Below are positions 9,108 through 17,788 of a DNA stretch of 64,000 bases, in pieces. Position 1 is the first letter of the stretch. Each line of letters opens with the position of its first letter. Position numbers and translations under genes: made by a program. The DNA is from Rhodovibrio salinarum DSM 9154 (lineage in GTDB: Bacteria; Pseudomonadota; Alphaproteobacteria; Kiloniellales; Rhodovibrionaceae): positions 1,463,548 to 1,527,547 of the forward strand of contig NZ_KI911559.1 in the NCBI RefSeq assembly GCF_000515255.1, in the 5' to 3' direction. The notes beneath the pieces are model-generated. The model worked only from the letters and a program-made list of their open reading frames with translations. It had not been told where the DNA came from and searched no databases.

Positions 9108-9145
9108 AGCCCCGTGGGCCGGTCGCGACCCACGGGGCTTTTTTT
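9108..9145 (+). terminator. Strong rho-independent terminator after opgD
   Basis: A perfect 11-bp stem (AGCCCCGTGGG over CCCACGGGGCT) with a 10-base loop is followed by seven T residues at 9139-9145. It ends the opgD transcript and lies just before the stop of the convergent RTX gene. Confidence 0.92.
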
Positions 9146-9165
9146 GCGCAGGCGCCGGCCGCGCC

Positions 9166-12100
9166 TTACAGCAGGAAGTCGTCGGCGAACATCGTCGTGG
9201 TGTTCGGCAGTGCGACCTGTAGCTCGGCAAGGCCATCGCCGGTGACGTCGCCCTGCAGCTCACCGTGGGCGAAGCGCAGTTCGCCGGCGGTGCCGCTGAA
9301 GGTGTCGGTGCCGACGAAGGTGAAGGCCTGGTTGCCCTCGGCGTGGGCATCGGCGTCGATCCGGGCGAGGTCGATCCAGTCGCCTTCGGAGCGTAGGAAC
9401 TCCGCGATCGTGTCCGTCTCGCCCAGGTCCCATTGGGTGAACTCGAACTCGTCCGCGCCGGAGCCGCCGTACATCGTGTCGTGGCCGCCGCCGCCCATCA
9501 GGATGTCGTCGCCGCCGCCGCCGTCCATTTCGTCGTCGCCCGCGCCGCCGTAGAGGCGGTCGCCGCCACCGCGCCCGTACAGTGAATCGCCACCGTCCTC
9601 GCCGCGCAGCACGTTATCGACATCGTTGCCGATCAGGACATTGCGCGTCTCGGTGCCGTTGGCGGTCTGTGCGGTGCCCTGCAATTGCAGCTGCTCGACA
9701 TGGTCGTCGAGGGTGTAGCTGATCCAGCTGTCGACCTTGTCCCAGCCGCCATCCTCGACCTCCTGGATGTCGTGCGAGTCGTCGACCAGGCGGTAGGTGT
9801 CATCGCCGTCCGTGCCCGTGAAGGTCAGGCCGCGCACGCCGTCGATCGCCCGAACCACGGCATCCGTGTCGCTGATGCCGTCCAGCACGATCGCGAGGTC
9901 TTCGGTTCCGTTGCCGTCCAGGTCGCCCGACAGGCGGTCGTCTTCGAAGCGTAGTTCGCCGGCCGCCCCTGAAAAACCGTTGCCGGCGATCCAGGTGAAG
10001 CCCTGGCCACCGTCTTCGGTCGCATCCGCATCAAGGTCGAGCACGAGGAGGTCCTCGTACAGGTTGAAGTCGGTGATCGTGTCCGGGTTGTCGGCCGTGC
10101 TGTCGCTGGAGGCGGTCAGTACGAAGCGGTCGCTGCCCCCGCCCCCGGTCAGCAGGTCGCCGCCGCCCAGACCGATCAGGGTATTATCTCCTGAGTTGCC
10201 CAGAATCATGTCGTCCAGATCCCGGCCGGTTGCGCGGAGGTCGGCTCTACCCTGAAGGTCGACCCGTTCGACCGAAGCTGGCTGCTGCAAGTCGACATAG
10301 CTGCGCAGCGTATCGAAACCGCCGCGCGCGTCGACACGCACATTCGCGGCATCGACATCCAGGACATCCGCGCCGTCCGTGCCGATCAGCAGATGCTCCG
10401 CCACGCCAAGGAAGGTTTTCGTTCCCGGCGCGAAGGTCGCATGGCCATTCAGATCGATAGCGATGTCTGCGGCACCGTCACCATCGAGATCGCCTTCGAC
10501 GACGCCGTCGGCCATGCGCAGCTGGCCTGCCTGGCCCGTGAACGCCGTGCCGGCGATGTAGGTGAAGTCCTGCGCGCCGGTGGTCCTGGTGTCGGCGTCG
10601 ATGCCGGACAGGTCGAGGCGGTCGCCTTCGCTGACCGTGAAGTCATAGATCAGGTCGGGCGCGTCGACCGGGCTGTCTGCTGTCGCGGCGACGACGAAGG
10701 TATCCGCCCCGTCATGGCCTTTCAGCGTGTCGCGGCCGCCGCCGCCTTCCAGCCTGTCGGCGCCGCCGCCGCCATAAAGTGTGTCGTTGCCCCGGCCGCC
10801 CGACAGGTCGTCGTCGCCGTTGTAGCCGTAGACCTGATCGTCGCCTGCCAGGGCGTGGATCACGTTGTCGTGCTCGTTCCCGCGCAGCACGTTGCGGCTG
10901 TTGTTGGCCGTCAGATCCTGGTCCCCCGCGCGGGTCAGGGTGACGGACTCCAGGTGCCGGTTCAGCGTCCAACTGACCGATAGGTCGACATGGTCCCAGC
11001 CGCCGCCGGCCTGCTCCAAGATCAGGGTGTCGACGTCATCGACCGTGTAGCTGTCGCTGCTGTCGGTGCCGAAGCGCACGTCCAGCGTGTCGGCGTCGAC
11101 GACGAGGTAGGGGAGGGTGGTCGAATCGCCGTTGGCGAACACGATCTTTTCGATGCCGTACAGCGTATCCAGCCCGTCCGGTCCGAACGCGAGGGTCCGG
11201 CCGTCGTCGTACTGAATGAACACCGTGTCCTCGCGGCTGCCCGAATAGTGCGCGATGTCCCAGCTGTCGCCGCCCTTGAGCAGATCGTCGCCCGCGCCGC
11301 CTGTGAGCTCGTCGCCGTGGGCCTGGCCTTCCAATATGTCGTCGCCCGCGCCGCCCAGCAGCGTGTCCTGGCCGGTGCCGCCGCGCAGCCGGTCGCTGCC
11401 CCGGCCGCCCGCCAGGAGGTCGGCATCGAAGCCGCCCTTGAGCAGGTCGTCCCCGTCGCCGCCATCGAGCACGTCGGCTGCATCGCCGCCTTCAAGCGTA
11501 TCGTCGTCGTTACCGCCGAGCAGCCGATCGGCCCCACGTCCGCCGATCAGGACGTCGTCGCCGCTGCGGCCATCGATATAGGCTCCGATGTCGCTCGCCT
11601 GCACGACGTCGTCACGCACGCTGCCCTCGACCCAGTCGAACATCACCTTGTTGGTCGAGATGTCGGTCGGTGCGCCCCAGCTCGCGCCCTCGGTATTGTA
11701 ATAGACCACCGGGGAGAGACCGTCGGTCGCCGCATTGCGGTCGGAGCTGTGAACCAGGACGGTGTTGTCGTGGTCGCGTCCCCCATGGAAGTTGATGTCG
11801 CGGTTGGTGGCCTCGACCTCGATCTGGTTGCCGACGTTGGAATACCAGGAGCCGAATACCACGGCGTGGCGCATGTCGGTGCTGTCGATGCCGGTGAAGG
11901 TGCTGTCGTAGACGCCTTGCAGGTGCACGCCGTAGCCGTTGCCGCCGCTACCCTTGTTGTGGGTTCCATCCGACATGAGGCCGTTGGCCGCGACGTCGGC
12001 GCTGTAGAGGAACGTGAACGCGCTGCTGGCTGCGTCGCTTACTGCGATATCATTTACCGTCGCGCCGACCGCGTGGGCGATGTGCACCGCGCTGTCGCGG

Positions 12101-12732
12101 GTATAGGCCCCGAGCGTGTTCTCGAACGTGCCGCCATCGGGGGTGCCGAGGTTGTAGGCCATCGAGAAGCCGGACAGCGTCACGTCTTGGATCGGGTCAA
12201 ATTTCTCGACCGTGGTCTCGTCTTCTGGAAAGTCGAAATGGAGGCCGTTTTCAAGGGTCACGCCTGTATCGGTGACCTCTTTCACCTGGACCATGCTGGT
12301 GCGCAGCGGCTTGTCCTCGCGCCATGCGGTATCACCGATGCTGTCGAGATAAGCCTCGGTGTTCTCCGCCTCGATCCACAGCCAGTCCCCAGCGGCGAGT
12401 TCTGGACCTTTGCCGAGCTGCAGGCTCGTGTCGCCTGCCTGAGCGCTGGCCTGGAGCTGGACATCCTGCCACGGCCATTCCCCGGCTACCGAGATGACAT
12501 CGCCCGTCCAACCCGAGCTGTGATCCACCTCGAACACCGTTTCGCCCGCGCCCGCGCCGACCAGCGAAATGCCGTCGGTATGGATCGAAAGCGGGTGATC
12601 CAGGGTGTAATTGCCGGCTTGCAGATAGATCGTGCCGCCTTCTGGGGCGCTATCGATCGCGGCTTGCAGATCGTGGCTGTCGGCGCCGCTTGCGAGCGTG
12701 ATGTGCCCGTCGGACCAGTCGTATGTCGTCAT
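9166..12732 (-). CDS. Secreted beta-helix / RTX protein, possible polysaccharide-modifying enzyme
   Basis: This 1188-residue protein appears to be an extracellular, calcium-dependent polysaccharide-active or adhesive protein. Residues 1-380 look like a right-handed beta-helix (QAAIDSAPEGGTIYLQAGNY, then GISLVGAGAGETVF). RTX nonapeptides (GGxGxDxLx) follow near 386-480, and then three repeats of an RTX block plus a roughly 80-residue serralysin-like domain (motifs IDLARIDADA, FSGTAGELRF, GDVTGDGLAE). The C-terminus ADDFLL and the absence of a signal peptide fit type I secretion. The layout recalls AlgE mannuronan C5-epimerases, but the DPHE catalytic motif is not seen, so the enzyme type is open. 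No secretion genes are adjacent. Confidence 0.85.
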   Translation of the reverse strand: MTTYDWSDGHITLASGADSHDLQAAIDSAPEGGTIYLQAGNYTLDHPLSIHTDGISLVGAGAGETVFEVDHSSGWTGDVISVAGEWPWQDVQLQASAQAGDTSLQLGKGPELAAGDWLWIEAENTEAYLDSIGDTAWREDKPLRTSMVQVKEVTDTGVTLENGLHFDFPEDETTVEKFDPIQDVTLSGFSMAYNLGTPDGGTFENTLGAYTRDSAVHIAHAVGATVNDIAVSDAASSAFTFLYSADVAANGLMSDGTHNKGSGGNGYGVHLQGVYDSTFTGIDSTDMRHAVVFGSWYSNVGNQIEVEATNRDINFHGGRDHDNTVLVHSSDRNAATDGLSPVVYYNTEGASWGAPTDISTNKVMFDWVEGSVRDDVVQASDIGAYIDGRSGDDVLIGGRGADRLLGGNDDDTLEGGDAADVLDGGDGDDLLKGGFDADLLAGGRGSDRLRGGTGQDTLLGGAGDDILEGQAHGDELTGGAGDDLLKGGDSWDIAHYSGSREDTVFIQYDDGRTLAFGPDGLDTLYGIEKIVFANGDSTTLPYLVVDADTLDVRFGTDSSDSYTVDDVDTLILEQAGGGWDHVDLSVSWTLNRHLESVTLTRAGDQDLTANNSRNVLRGNEHDNVIHALAGDDQVYGYNGDDDLSGGRGNDTLYGGGGADRLEGGGGRDTLKGHDGADTFVVAATADSPVDAPDLIYDFTVSEGDRLDLSGIDADTRTTGAQDFTYIAGTAFTGQAGQLRMADGVVEGDLDGDGAADIAIDLNGHATFAPGTKTFLGVAEHLLIGTDGADVLDVDAANVRVDARGGFDTLRSYVDLQQPASVERVDLQGRADLRATGRDLDDMILGNSGDNTLIGLGGGDLLTGGGGSDRFVLTASSDSTADNPDTITDFNLYEDLLVLDLDADATEDGGQGFTWIAGNGFSGAAGELRFEDDRLSGDLDGNGTEDLAIVLDGISDTDAVVRAIDGVRGLTFTGTDGDDTYRLVDDSHDIQEVEDGGWDKVDSWISYTLDDHVEQLQLQGTAQTANGTETRNVLIGNDVDNVLRGEDGGDSLYGRGGGDRLYGGAGDDEMDGGGGDDILMGGGGHDTMYGGSGADEFEFTQWDLGETDTIAEFLRSEGDWIDLARIDADAHAEGNQAFTFVGTDTFSGTAGELRFAHGELQGDVTGDGLAELQVALPNTTTMFADDFLL

Positions 12733-13060
12733 GGTAACCTCGGCCAGAGATCGGTGACGTTTGAGCAGGTTTCCTGCTTTCGCCTCCGGATCTATAAGGC
12801 CGAATTCTTAAAAAACGGGAATCACTGAGAAGTATGTTCGGGTTCTGTCGTCTTTTTCTCAAATTTAAGGAGTGAAACTGGAAATATGTTATCCATATTA
12901 TCTTGTAACAGTTTTTTGTTATTTTCTGTGGGTGCGTGCATGCGCACCAATACCAATACAGCCCATCGACCGGCGGTGGCCGGCGGGGAGTCACATCACG
13001 TCAGGTTTGAAAGATATGCTCCGCCCCTGGCAAAGGGGCCGCCTGCCTTGCGTGGCTACC
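12733..13060. other. AT-rich intergenic region upstream of the RTX gene
   Basis: These roughly 330 bases are clearly richer in A and T than the surroundings (for example around 12790-12930). They must contain the RTX gene promoter. Only short, unconvincing reading frames cross it, and no clear hairpin or operator was seen. Confidence 0.6.
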
Positions 13061-13327
13061 CTATAACCAGCTGTCTACGAGCGAACGAATCCGCGGTGGC
13101 AGCTCGTCGTTGTCGTGCTCGCGTCCAAACGTCTTCAGCCGATCGTTGATTTGCTTCAACTCAGCGATCCGCTTCTGCAAGGCCGTGTCCTGCTCGATGA
13201 GCGCCGTGACCTCCTCCAGGCGTGCCGGATCGAGTTCGCCGTCAACAAAGGCGTTGAGCTCTTCTTCGCTCACAGCTGGCATGTCGGCCTTGTACTTCGA
13301 TGCGTTTACGTCCCGCCGTCGAGTCAT
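13061..13327 (-). CDS. Anti-sigma-factor-like small protein
   Basis: This 88-residue protein carries the helix SEEELNAFVDGELDPARLEE followed by a charged helical region (ALQKRIAELKQINDRLKTFG), the start typical of ECF anti-sigma factors. The usual HxxxCxxC zinc motif and the membrane segment are both absent, so it is a minimal soluble version. The ECF sigma gene at 14427 is the obvious partner candidate, though it is divergent and a membrane protein gene intervenes. ATG 13327 is used; ATG 13282, just before the conserved helix, has an AAGG upstream and may be the real start. Confidence 0.65.
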   Translation of the reverse strand: MTRRRDVNASKYKADMPAVSEEELNAFVDGELDPARLEEVTALIEQDTALQKRIAELKQINDRLKTFGREHDNDELPPRIRSLVDSWL

Positions 13328-13456
13328 TGTGTCGCAAGCCTCTAGTTGGCGCCGGCTTCAAGCCGGGCGCGACTCATACTCACGTGTGCCGAGGGTGTAA
13401 CATCCCCGGCGATGATGTAAACGAACGGACACGGCAACCAACGTGTGCCCATCAGC

Positions 13457-13876
13457 TCAGACCAAGCCCGTGGTCGCGGCAAGCGCAACGAGCCCGGCAT
13501 AGAGGCCGAAGACGCACACCACGCCGGTGGCGAACACGCGTTGTGACCAGCTGCGGCGCACGGCGGCGACCGCGCCTGTAACGAGGGCCGGCATGCCGTA
13601 GATCAAAGCCAGGATCATCCCGCCTTCGATCAGCAGCCGCTCGATCCAGAAGGCGACGATCTGCTCCGTACCGCCCAGGTTGCCGATCCGACCCATATCC
13701 TCGGAGTCGCCGGCGTTCGCGTAGGCCAGGGTGACCACACCGACCATCACGCCGAGGATGATCGCGAGGTTCCACCAACCGAGCTTTCTCACCAAAACCG
13801 TCTCTCCCCAGGGTTTTTCGTGTCCCGTATCAGGGGTCCAGGCAGCCGGCACGGACGTTCTCGCGCCATCGATCAT
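13457..13876 (-). CDS. Hypothetical membrane protein, about three TM segments
   Basis: This 139-residue protein has an N-terminal polar tail, then hydrophobic stretches LAIILGVMVGVVTLAY, IEGGMILALIYGMPALVTGA and VVCVFGLYAGLVALAA, giving three probable transmembrane helices. No family is recognised. AAGGA lies about 10 bases before ATG 13876; a start near the first membrane segment is possible. It is co-directional with the anti-sigma-like gene (130-base gap) and divergent from the sigma gene, so a role in that signalling unit is conceivable but not shown. Confidence 0.6.
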   Translation of the reverse strand: MIDGARTSVPAAWTPDTGHEKPWGETVLVRKLGWWNLAIILGVMVGVVTLAYANAGDSEDMGRIGNLGGTEQIVAFWIERLLIEGGMILALIYGMPALVTGAVAAVRRSWSQRVFATGVVCVFGLYAGLVALAATTGLV

Positions 13877-14426
13877 GGGCTGCTGGTCCTTGGCTGTCAG
13901 TCATACGACCTTCACAGTCTGCCCGGTATTCCACGACAACTTAACCTAGGTAATTCTTCGCGCGAGCGCTGTGGTCTCATAGCCTGGTTTGCGTAAAAGA
14001 AAGACTAATACGAACGATTTGGCACAGTTAAACTGTGTCGGTTCTGGTTAACAACGGGTCGGAAATGCGCGTATAGCGCGTTGGTGGCGCAGACATGTGT
14101 GTGACGCTGGAATAATGTTCTATTATGTCCAGTCAACACTAAACGCCCTGTGTATACTTTAAGAAATCTGTCCGAGGAAGACACGTGCATCGATAGAAGT
14201 AGGGTGCACAAGCTTATATGATATGATTGGCTGTTAGAGGATTTGCCGGTAACATCGTCACAAGTTGTCACACCGAGGCATCACGGCAATGACATGGAAT
14301 GTGTCAGGCTGTCTATAAGTATGACACGCTGCCAATATTTGGTTGGATGCGCTGCAATAACTACATTCATGGGTGCCTTGATGCAGATCAAGCAGCATGC
14401 ACACGAGCCATTTAAGGAGGCACCAC
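13877..14426. other. Long AT-rich intergenic region upstream of the ECF sigma gene
   Basis: This 550-base stretch has a base composition unlike the flanking genes. Reading frames here are short, overlapping and lack ribosome sites. It must hold the divergent promoters for the membrane protein and the sigma factor. A loose dyad around GTGCAT/GTGCAC (14184-14208) is visible, but no clear EcfG-type motif. Confidence 0.6.
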
Positions 14427-14933
14427 ATGCCAGGCGTCCAGGACGAGGTCGAGGCGCACCTCAAGTCGCTTAGACGGTATGCCTGTGCGCTGGTGGGCAA
14501 CACGGCCGATGCCGACGATCTGGTACAGGAGGCTGTGAAGCGCGCGATTTATTACTGCTCGGACGGTCGGGAGATCAAGGACGTTCGGGCGTACCTTTTC
14601 ACCATTCTTCACAATGTGCGAACCGACCAGGCCCTCAAGTCGAAGCGAGCAGGGACCCAGGTGACGATCGATGACGAGGGGCCTCAACTCCCCTCCGCCG
14701 CATCCCAGGAGTCCACCGTGGAGTGCCGGCAACTCGGCCAGGCTCTGCGCCAGCTGCCGGAAAGCCAGCGTCAGGTGGTTCTCCTCGTGGGCATGGAAGG
14801 CATGGCCTACCGCGAGGCCGCGGAAGCGCTCGGCCTGCCGATCGGCACCGTGATGTCCCGGCTTAACCGCGGTCGGCAACGCCTGCGTGAACTCATGTCA
14901 ACTGATCGCCGCCCGGGTTCCGGACGCACCTGA
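14427..14933 (+). CDS. ECF-family RNA polymerase sigma factor
   Basis: This 168-residue sigma-70-family protein contains region 2 (LRRYACALVGNTADADDLVQ then RAYLFTILHN) and region 4 (LPESQRQVVLLVGMEGM, YREAAEALGLPIGTVMSRL, RGRQRLREL). There is no region 1 or 3, as in ECF factors. It directs polymerase to a small stress or envelope regulon. AAGGAGG 6 bases before ATG 14427 settles the start. A lipoprotein gene follows after 30 bases, pointing to an envelope-linked role. The minimal anti-sigma-like protein at 13061-13327 is the candidate antagonist. It is not the EcfG general stress factor by sequence. Confidence 0.92.
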   Translation: MPGVQDEVEAHLKSLRRYACALVGNTADADDLVQEAVKRAIYYCSDGREIKDVRAYLFTILHNVRTDQALKSKRAGTQVTIDDEGPQLPSAASQESTVECRQLGQALRQLPESQRQVVLLVGMEGMAYREAAEALGLPIGTVMSRLNRGRQRLRELMSTDRRPGSGRT

Positions 14934-14963
14934 ACCCGAGGCGCTGCCAACAAAGGACTAGCC

Positions 14964-16118
14964 ATGTTCGAGACCCATCGTCGCACGGGGCGTCGCGTCC
15001 CAACGCTTGCCTGCGCCCTCCTGGCCCCAGCTCTGGTGCTGGCCGGCTGTGCCGGTTCGGAAAAGACCTTGCCGGGACAATCCGGCATTTACGCCAAGAC
15101 GCGTGGGGAGGAGAGCCGGCTGATTCGCTTGGGGGCTGCCGGCCATGCGGCCCAGTGGTCGTCCGCCAACAACCTGCCAGGCAATGTTCGTCTGCTTGTG
15201 GCGAACCGCGGCATGGGCTCGGACCCCTCGCTGTTCGACGATTACGTGACCCTAACCCGCGCCGGCTGGGTGCGCAGCGAAATCCAATCCGACGGATCGG
15301 TGCAGCCAACCATGGGGCAGCAGTATGCGGTACCGGAGTTGGCCGAATATCGGGTGCCCATTTCCTTGTCCTACGTCGGCCGCGAGAATGGCTTGGATAT
15401 CGTTCGGGTCACGCCTAAAACCCCGCTCGAGCCAGGACTTTACAGCATCGAGGCTGATCCGGCGGCCAGCCAGTCCGTCAGCGGACGCTTCGGCGTCCAG
15501 GCCGGGCAACTGGATCGCCGGCGCTATGCCCGGAACCACTGTCTGGACCGGTACGCTGGCGCGCAGACTGAGTATCGCGCGTGTGACGCTGGCGCGTCCA
15601 CGCGATCCGGGGACCCGTCGATGTCGAACGATGCGCGGGATACGCAAGCCGCTGCCGTGGGTGAGGTCGAGCAGCAGCGCCTGCAGGGCCCCGAGACGAC
15701 CGATGGTCGTACCGGGCGCGCAGGCGAAGACGCCGGCGGGCAGAACGCGGGCGCCCAGAACCGGTCCGTGAACGCCCAAAGTGATGGCGCAGGTCCGGAG
15801 AATGCCGACCCGCAGTCGGTCGAGAACATGATGCCAGGTCTGCATATCGTCGACATGAGCGTCGACCGCGCCCAGCGGGAGCAGGGCGACGTGCTGCTGA
15901 TTCGCGGCGAGGTGGTCAACGCGGATGATGAAAGGCACGAGTTGCCCGGCTTGAAGGGCCAGATCGTCGACCCCCGCGGCACGGTGCTGCAGCGTTGGAC
16001 CTTCCTCGCCAACGCCCGCGCGTTGGCGCCGGGAGAGCGGACCGGCTTCACCACCGTGCGCGACGCGACCGAGGAAGGCGGCAAGCGCGTCGAGATTCGC
16101 TTCCAGATCGAGGACTAG
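14964..16118 (+). CDS. Lipoprotein with DUF3426-like C-terminal domain
   Basis: This 384-residue protein has a signal peptide ending in the lipobox LAGC, so it is anchored in a membrane facing the periplasm. After a globular N-terminal half there is a low-complexity Gln/Gly/Ala linker (about 220-270). The C-terminal part (LLIRGEVVNADDERHELPGL, RWTFLANARALAPGERTGFT) strongly resembles the DUF3426/FxLYD-like beta-sandwich. AAGGA precedes the ATG. It likely shares a transcript with the ECF sigma gene 30 bases upstream. Function unknown; envelope stress sensing or scaffolding is an inference. Confidence 0.7.
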   Translation: MFETHRRTGRRVPTLACALLAPALVLAGCAGSEKTLPGQSGIYAKTRGEESRLIRLGAAGHAAQWSSANNLPGNVRLLVANRGMGSDPSLFDDYVTLTRAGWVRSEIQSDGSVQPTMGQQYAVPELAEYRVPISLSYVGRENGLDIVRVTPKTPLEPGLYSIEADPAASQSVSGRFGVQAGQLDRRRYARNHCLDRYAGAQTEYRACDAGASTRSGDPSMSNDARDTQAAAVGEVEQQRLQGPETTDGRTGRAGEDAGGQNAGAQNRSVNAQSDGAGPENADPQSVENMMPGLHIVDMSVDRAQREQGDVLLIRGEVVNADDERHELPGLKGQIVDPRGTVLQRWTFLANARALAPGERTGFTTVRDATEEGGKRVEIRFQIED

Positions 16119-16292
16119 GCTGGCAAGCGAGCATGTACGCAGTTCGCGCGTGCGCCTGCGGCTTTCTGTGTAGGGCAGGCCGTAGCAGCCCATTCTTGGT
16201 GTGATGGGGGCAGCTAAGATGCTCAGCAGCAGAAGCGGGAACGGCCTGCATGGGGCTGTCCTGCCTGCTGCTCGACCGGCCCCCATGGACAC

Positions 16293-16337
16293 GATCGGGT
16301 CGGTTTGAGCCGGTGTTGGCATCCCCCCGACCCGATC
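16293..16337. terminator. Hairpin between convergent genes
   Basis: An 11-bp perfect stem (GATCGGGTCGG over CCGACCCGATC) with a loop of 23 bases lies between the lipoprotein gene and pgi, which converge here. There is no T tract, so it may act with Rho or as an mRNA 3'-end stabiliser. Confidence 0.55.
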
Positions 16338-16371
16338 AAATCGGTTCAGCGGACTGGCCAGGCGCTTACGC

Positions 16372-17682
16372 TTACACCTCAGATTTATTGGACAGGTATT
16401 CGCGCGCCAGGCGCTTGCCGTCCTCGACGGCCGGCTGGGTGAACGGATCAACCTCCAGCAGGTCGGCCGCGATCACGGTCTCCAGCATGAAGTGCATGAA
16501 CAGCCCGCCCAGGGTCATCTCGTCCAACTGTGCGACGTCGATCGTGCGCACCGGGCGGTCGCTCCGCTGCAGTGTCTCGACCGTGGCGCGCGCTTCGGCG
16601 GCCAGTAGCGCGCCCATGCGGGTGTTGGCCAGGTAGTCGATTTCCGGGTCGTCCAGGATCGTGGCCGGCGCGGCCGGACCCGGGCTTTCACCAGTGACGC
16701 GGAGGATCGTGAACAGCTTGTCGGGACGTCCGTCGAGGTAGAGCTGCAGCTGGCTGTGCTGGTCCACCGCACCCAGAGCGTCGATCGGTGTGGTACCGGT
16801 GCCGTTCTTACCCAGGCTTTCCGCCCACAGCTGCCGGAACCAACGGGTGAACGAGCCGAGCCGGTCGCTGTAGGCCATCAGCACGGATTGCGAGACACCC
16901 AGGTCGTGCATGGCGCCGACCTGCAGGGCCGCACCCTGGGCTGGGGCGCTCAGTTCCGGCTGTTCGGCGCTCATGGTTTCGCTCAGCATCTCGGCCGCGC
17001 CGGCGCGCAGTTCGCGCACATTCATGCCGAGCAGACGCGCGGGCAGCATGCCGACATTGGAGAGCACGGCGAAGCGACCGCCGATGTCTTCGTCGTGGGG
17101 CAAGGTCGCCAGGCCGTAGCGCCTCGCCAGACGGGTGAGCGGGCTGTCCTTCGGCTCGGTGATGACGGTGATCCGCTCCTTCATCGCCCCGGGGCTGAGG
17201 TGCAGTTCGAGGTTCGCCATTACGATCCCGAGTTGCATCAGCGTTTCCGCCGTGCTGCCGGATTTGGAGATCGCAATCACACCGGTCTTGGCCAGATCGA
17301 TCCGGGTGCACAGGGCCTTGAAGGTCGCTGGATCGACGTTTTCCATGAAATGCAGGCGCGGGGCGCCGGCCGGCGGTCCGAAGCCTTGATCGACCAGGGC
17401 GGCGGTGGCTTTGCCGCCCAGCGAAGAACCGCCGAGGCCCAGGATGAGCACGTCGTCGAAGCTGGCCTGATAGCGCTCGGCGATGGAATCGATCGAGTCC
17501 AGGTCATGGGTCGTCTTCGCCGCTTCCAGGCAGCGCAAACGTGGGTTCCCCAAGTCCTGTGCCATTGCTTCGACGGCACGGCCCGCGCGTGCGGCCAGGT
17601 CTTCATGGGTCTTGTTGGTGATGCGGCCGCTTTGGTTTTGGGCGATCGCGCCGGACAGGTCTTGATTGAGCGAGTTGGCCAT
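16372..17682 (-). CDS. pgi: Glucose-6-phosphate isomerase
   Basis: This 436-residue cytoplasmic enzyme interconverts fructose 6-phosphate and glucose 6-phosphate. Two SIS domains are visible: LILGLGGSSLGGKA (sugar-phosphate binding) and VIAISKSGSTAETLMQ, followed by catalytic regions around EDIGGRFAVLS and GTTPIDALGAVDQHSQLQLY. The length is that of the shorter bacterial type. ATG 17682 is chosen because the longer upstream reading has no family similarity and contains a terminator. Being next to galU, ugd and algC, it fits supply of glucose 6-phosphate from gluconeogenesis for polysaccharide synthesis. Confidence 0.93.
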   Translation of the reverse strand: MANSLNQDLSGAIAQNQSGRITNKTHEDLAARAGRAVEAMAQDLGNPRLRCLEAAKTTHDLDSIDSIAERYQASFDDVLILGLGGSSLGGKATAALVDQGFGPPAGAPRLHFMENVDPATFKALCTRIDLAKTGVIAISKSGSTAETLMQLGIVMANLELHLSPGAMKERITVITEPKDSPLTRLARRYGLATLPHDEDIGGRFAVLSNVGMLPARLLGMNVRELRAGAAEMLSETMSAEQPELSAPAQGAALQVGAMHDLGVSQSVLMAYSDRLGSFTRWFRQLWAESLGKNGTGTTPIDALGAVDQHSQLQLYLDGRPDKLFTILRVTGESPGPAAPATILDDPEIDYLANTRMGALLAAEARATVETLQRSDRPVRTIDVAQLDEMTLGGLFMHFMLETVIAADLLEVDPFTQPAVEDGKRLAREYLSNKSEV

Positions 17683-17730
17683 CTCGGGTCGAACCTCGGG
17701 TTGGCTGGGAGTGATACGACTCACCCGTAA

Positions 17731-17760
17731 AACAGGGCGCCCTGCACGGGGCGCCCTGTT
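17731..17760 (-). terminator. Rho-independent terminator downstream of the PG-binding-fold genes
   Basis: A perfect 12-bp stem (AACAGGGCGCCC over GGGCGCCCTGTT) has a 6-base loop; on the minus strand the stem runs into TTTT. It ends the transcript of the gene stopping at 17789 and separates it from pgi. Confidence 0.8.
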
Positions 17761-17788
17761 GAAAACGGCGTGAGGGGAAATGGTGTGG

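Noticed and set aside
9400-11560. Short repeated DNA units that might suggest a CRISPR array or satellite
   Set aside because: They are in frame and encode RTX nonapeptides; there are no uniform repeats with unique spacers.
10990-12828. 612-codon plus-strand frame opposite the RTX gene
   Set aside because: Valine/alanine-rich shadow of the beta-helix and RTX coding sequence.
12886-13149. 87-codon frame starting in the AT-rich region
   Set aside because: It runs into the antisense of the anti-sigma-like gene and has no ribosome site or recognisable fold.
14005-14503. Short open frames on both strands in the AT-rich gap before the sigma gene
   Set aside because: They overlap each other, lack ribosome sites and have no family features.
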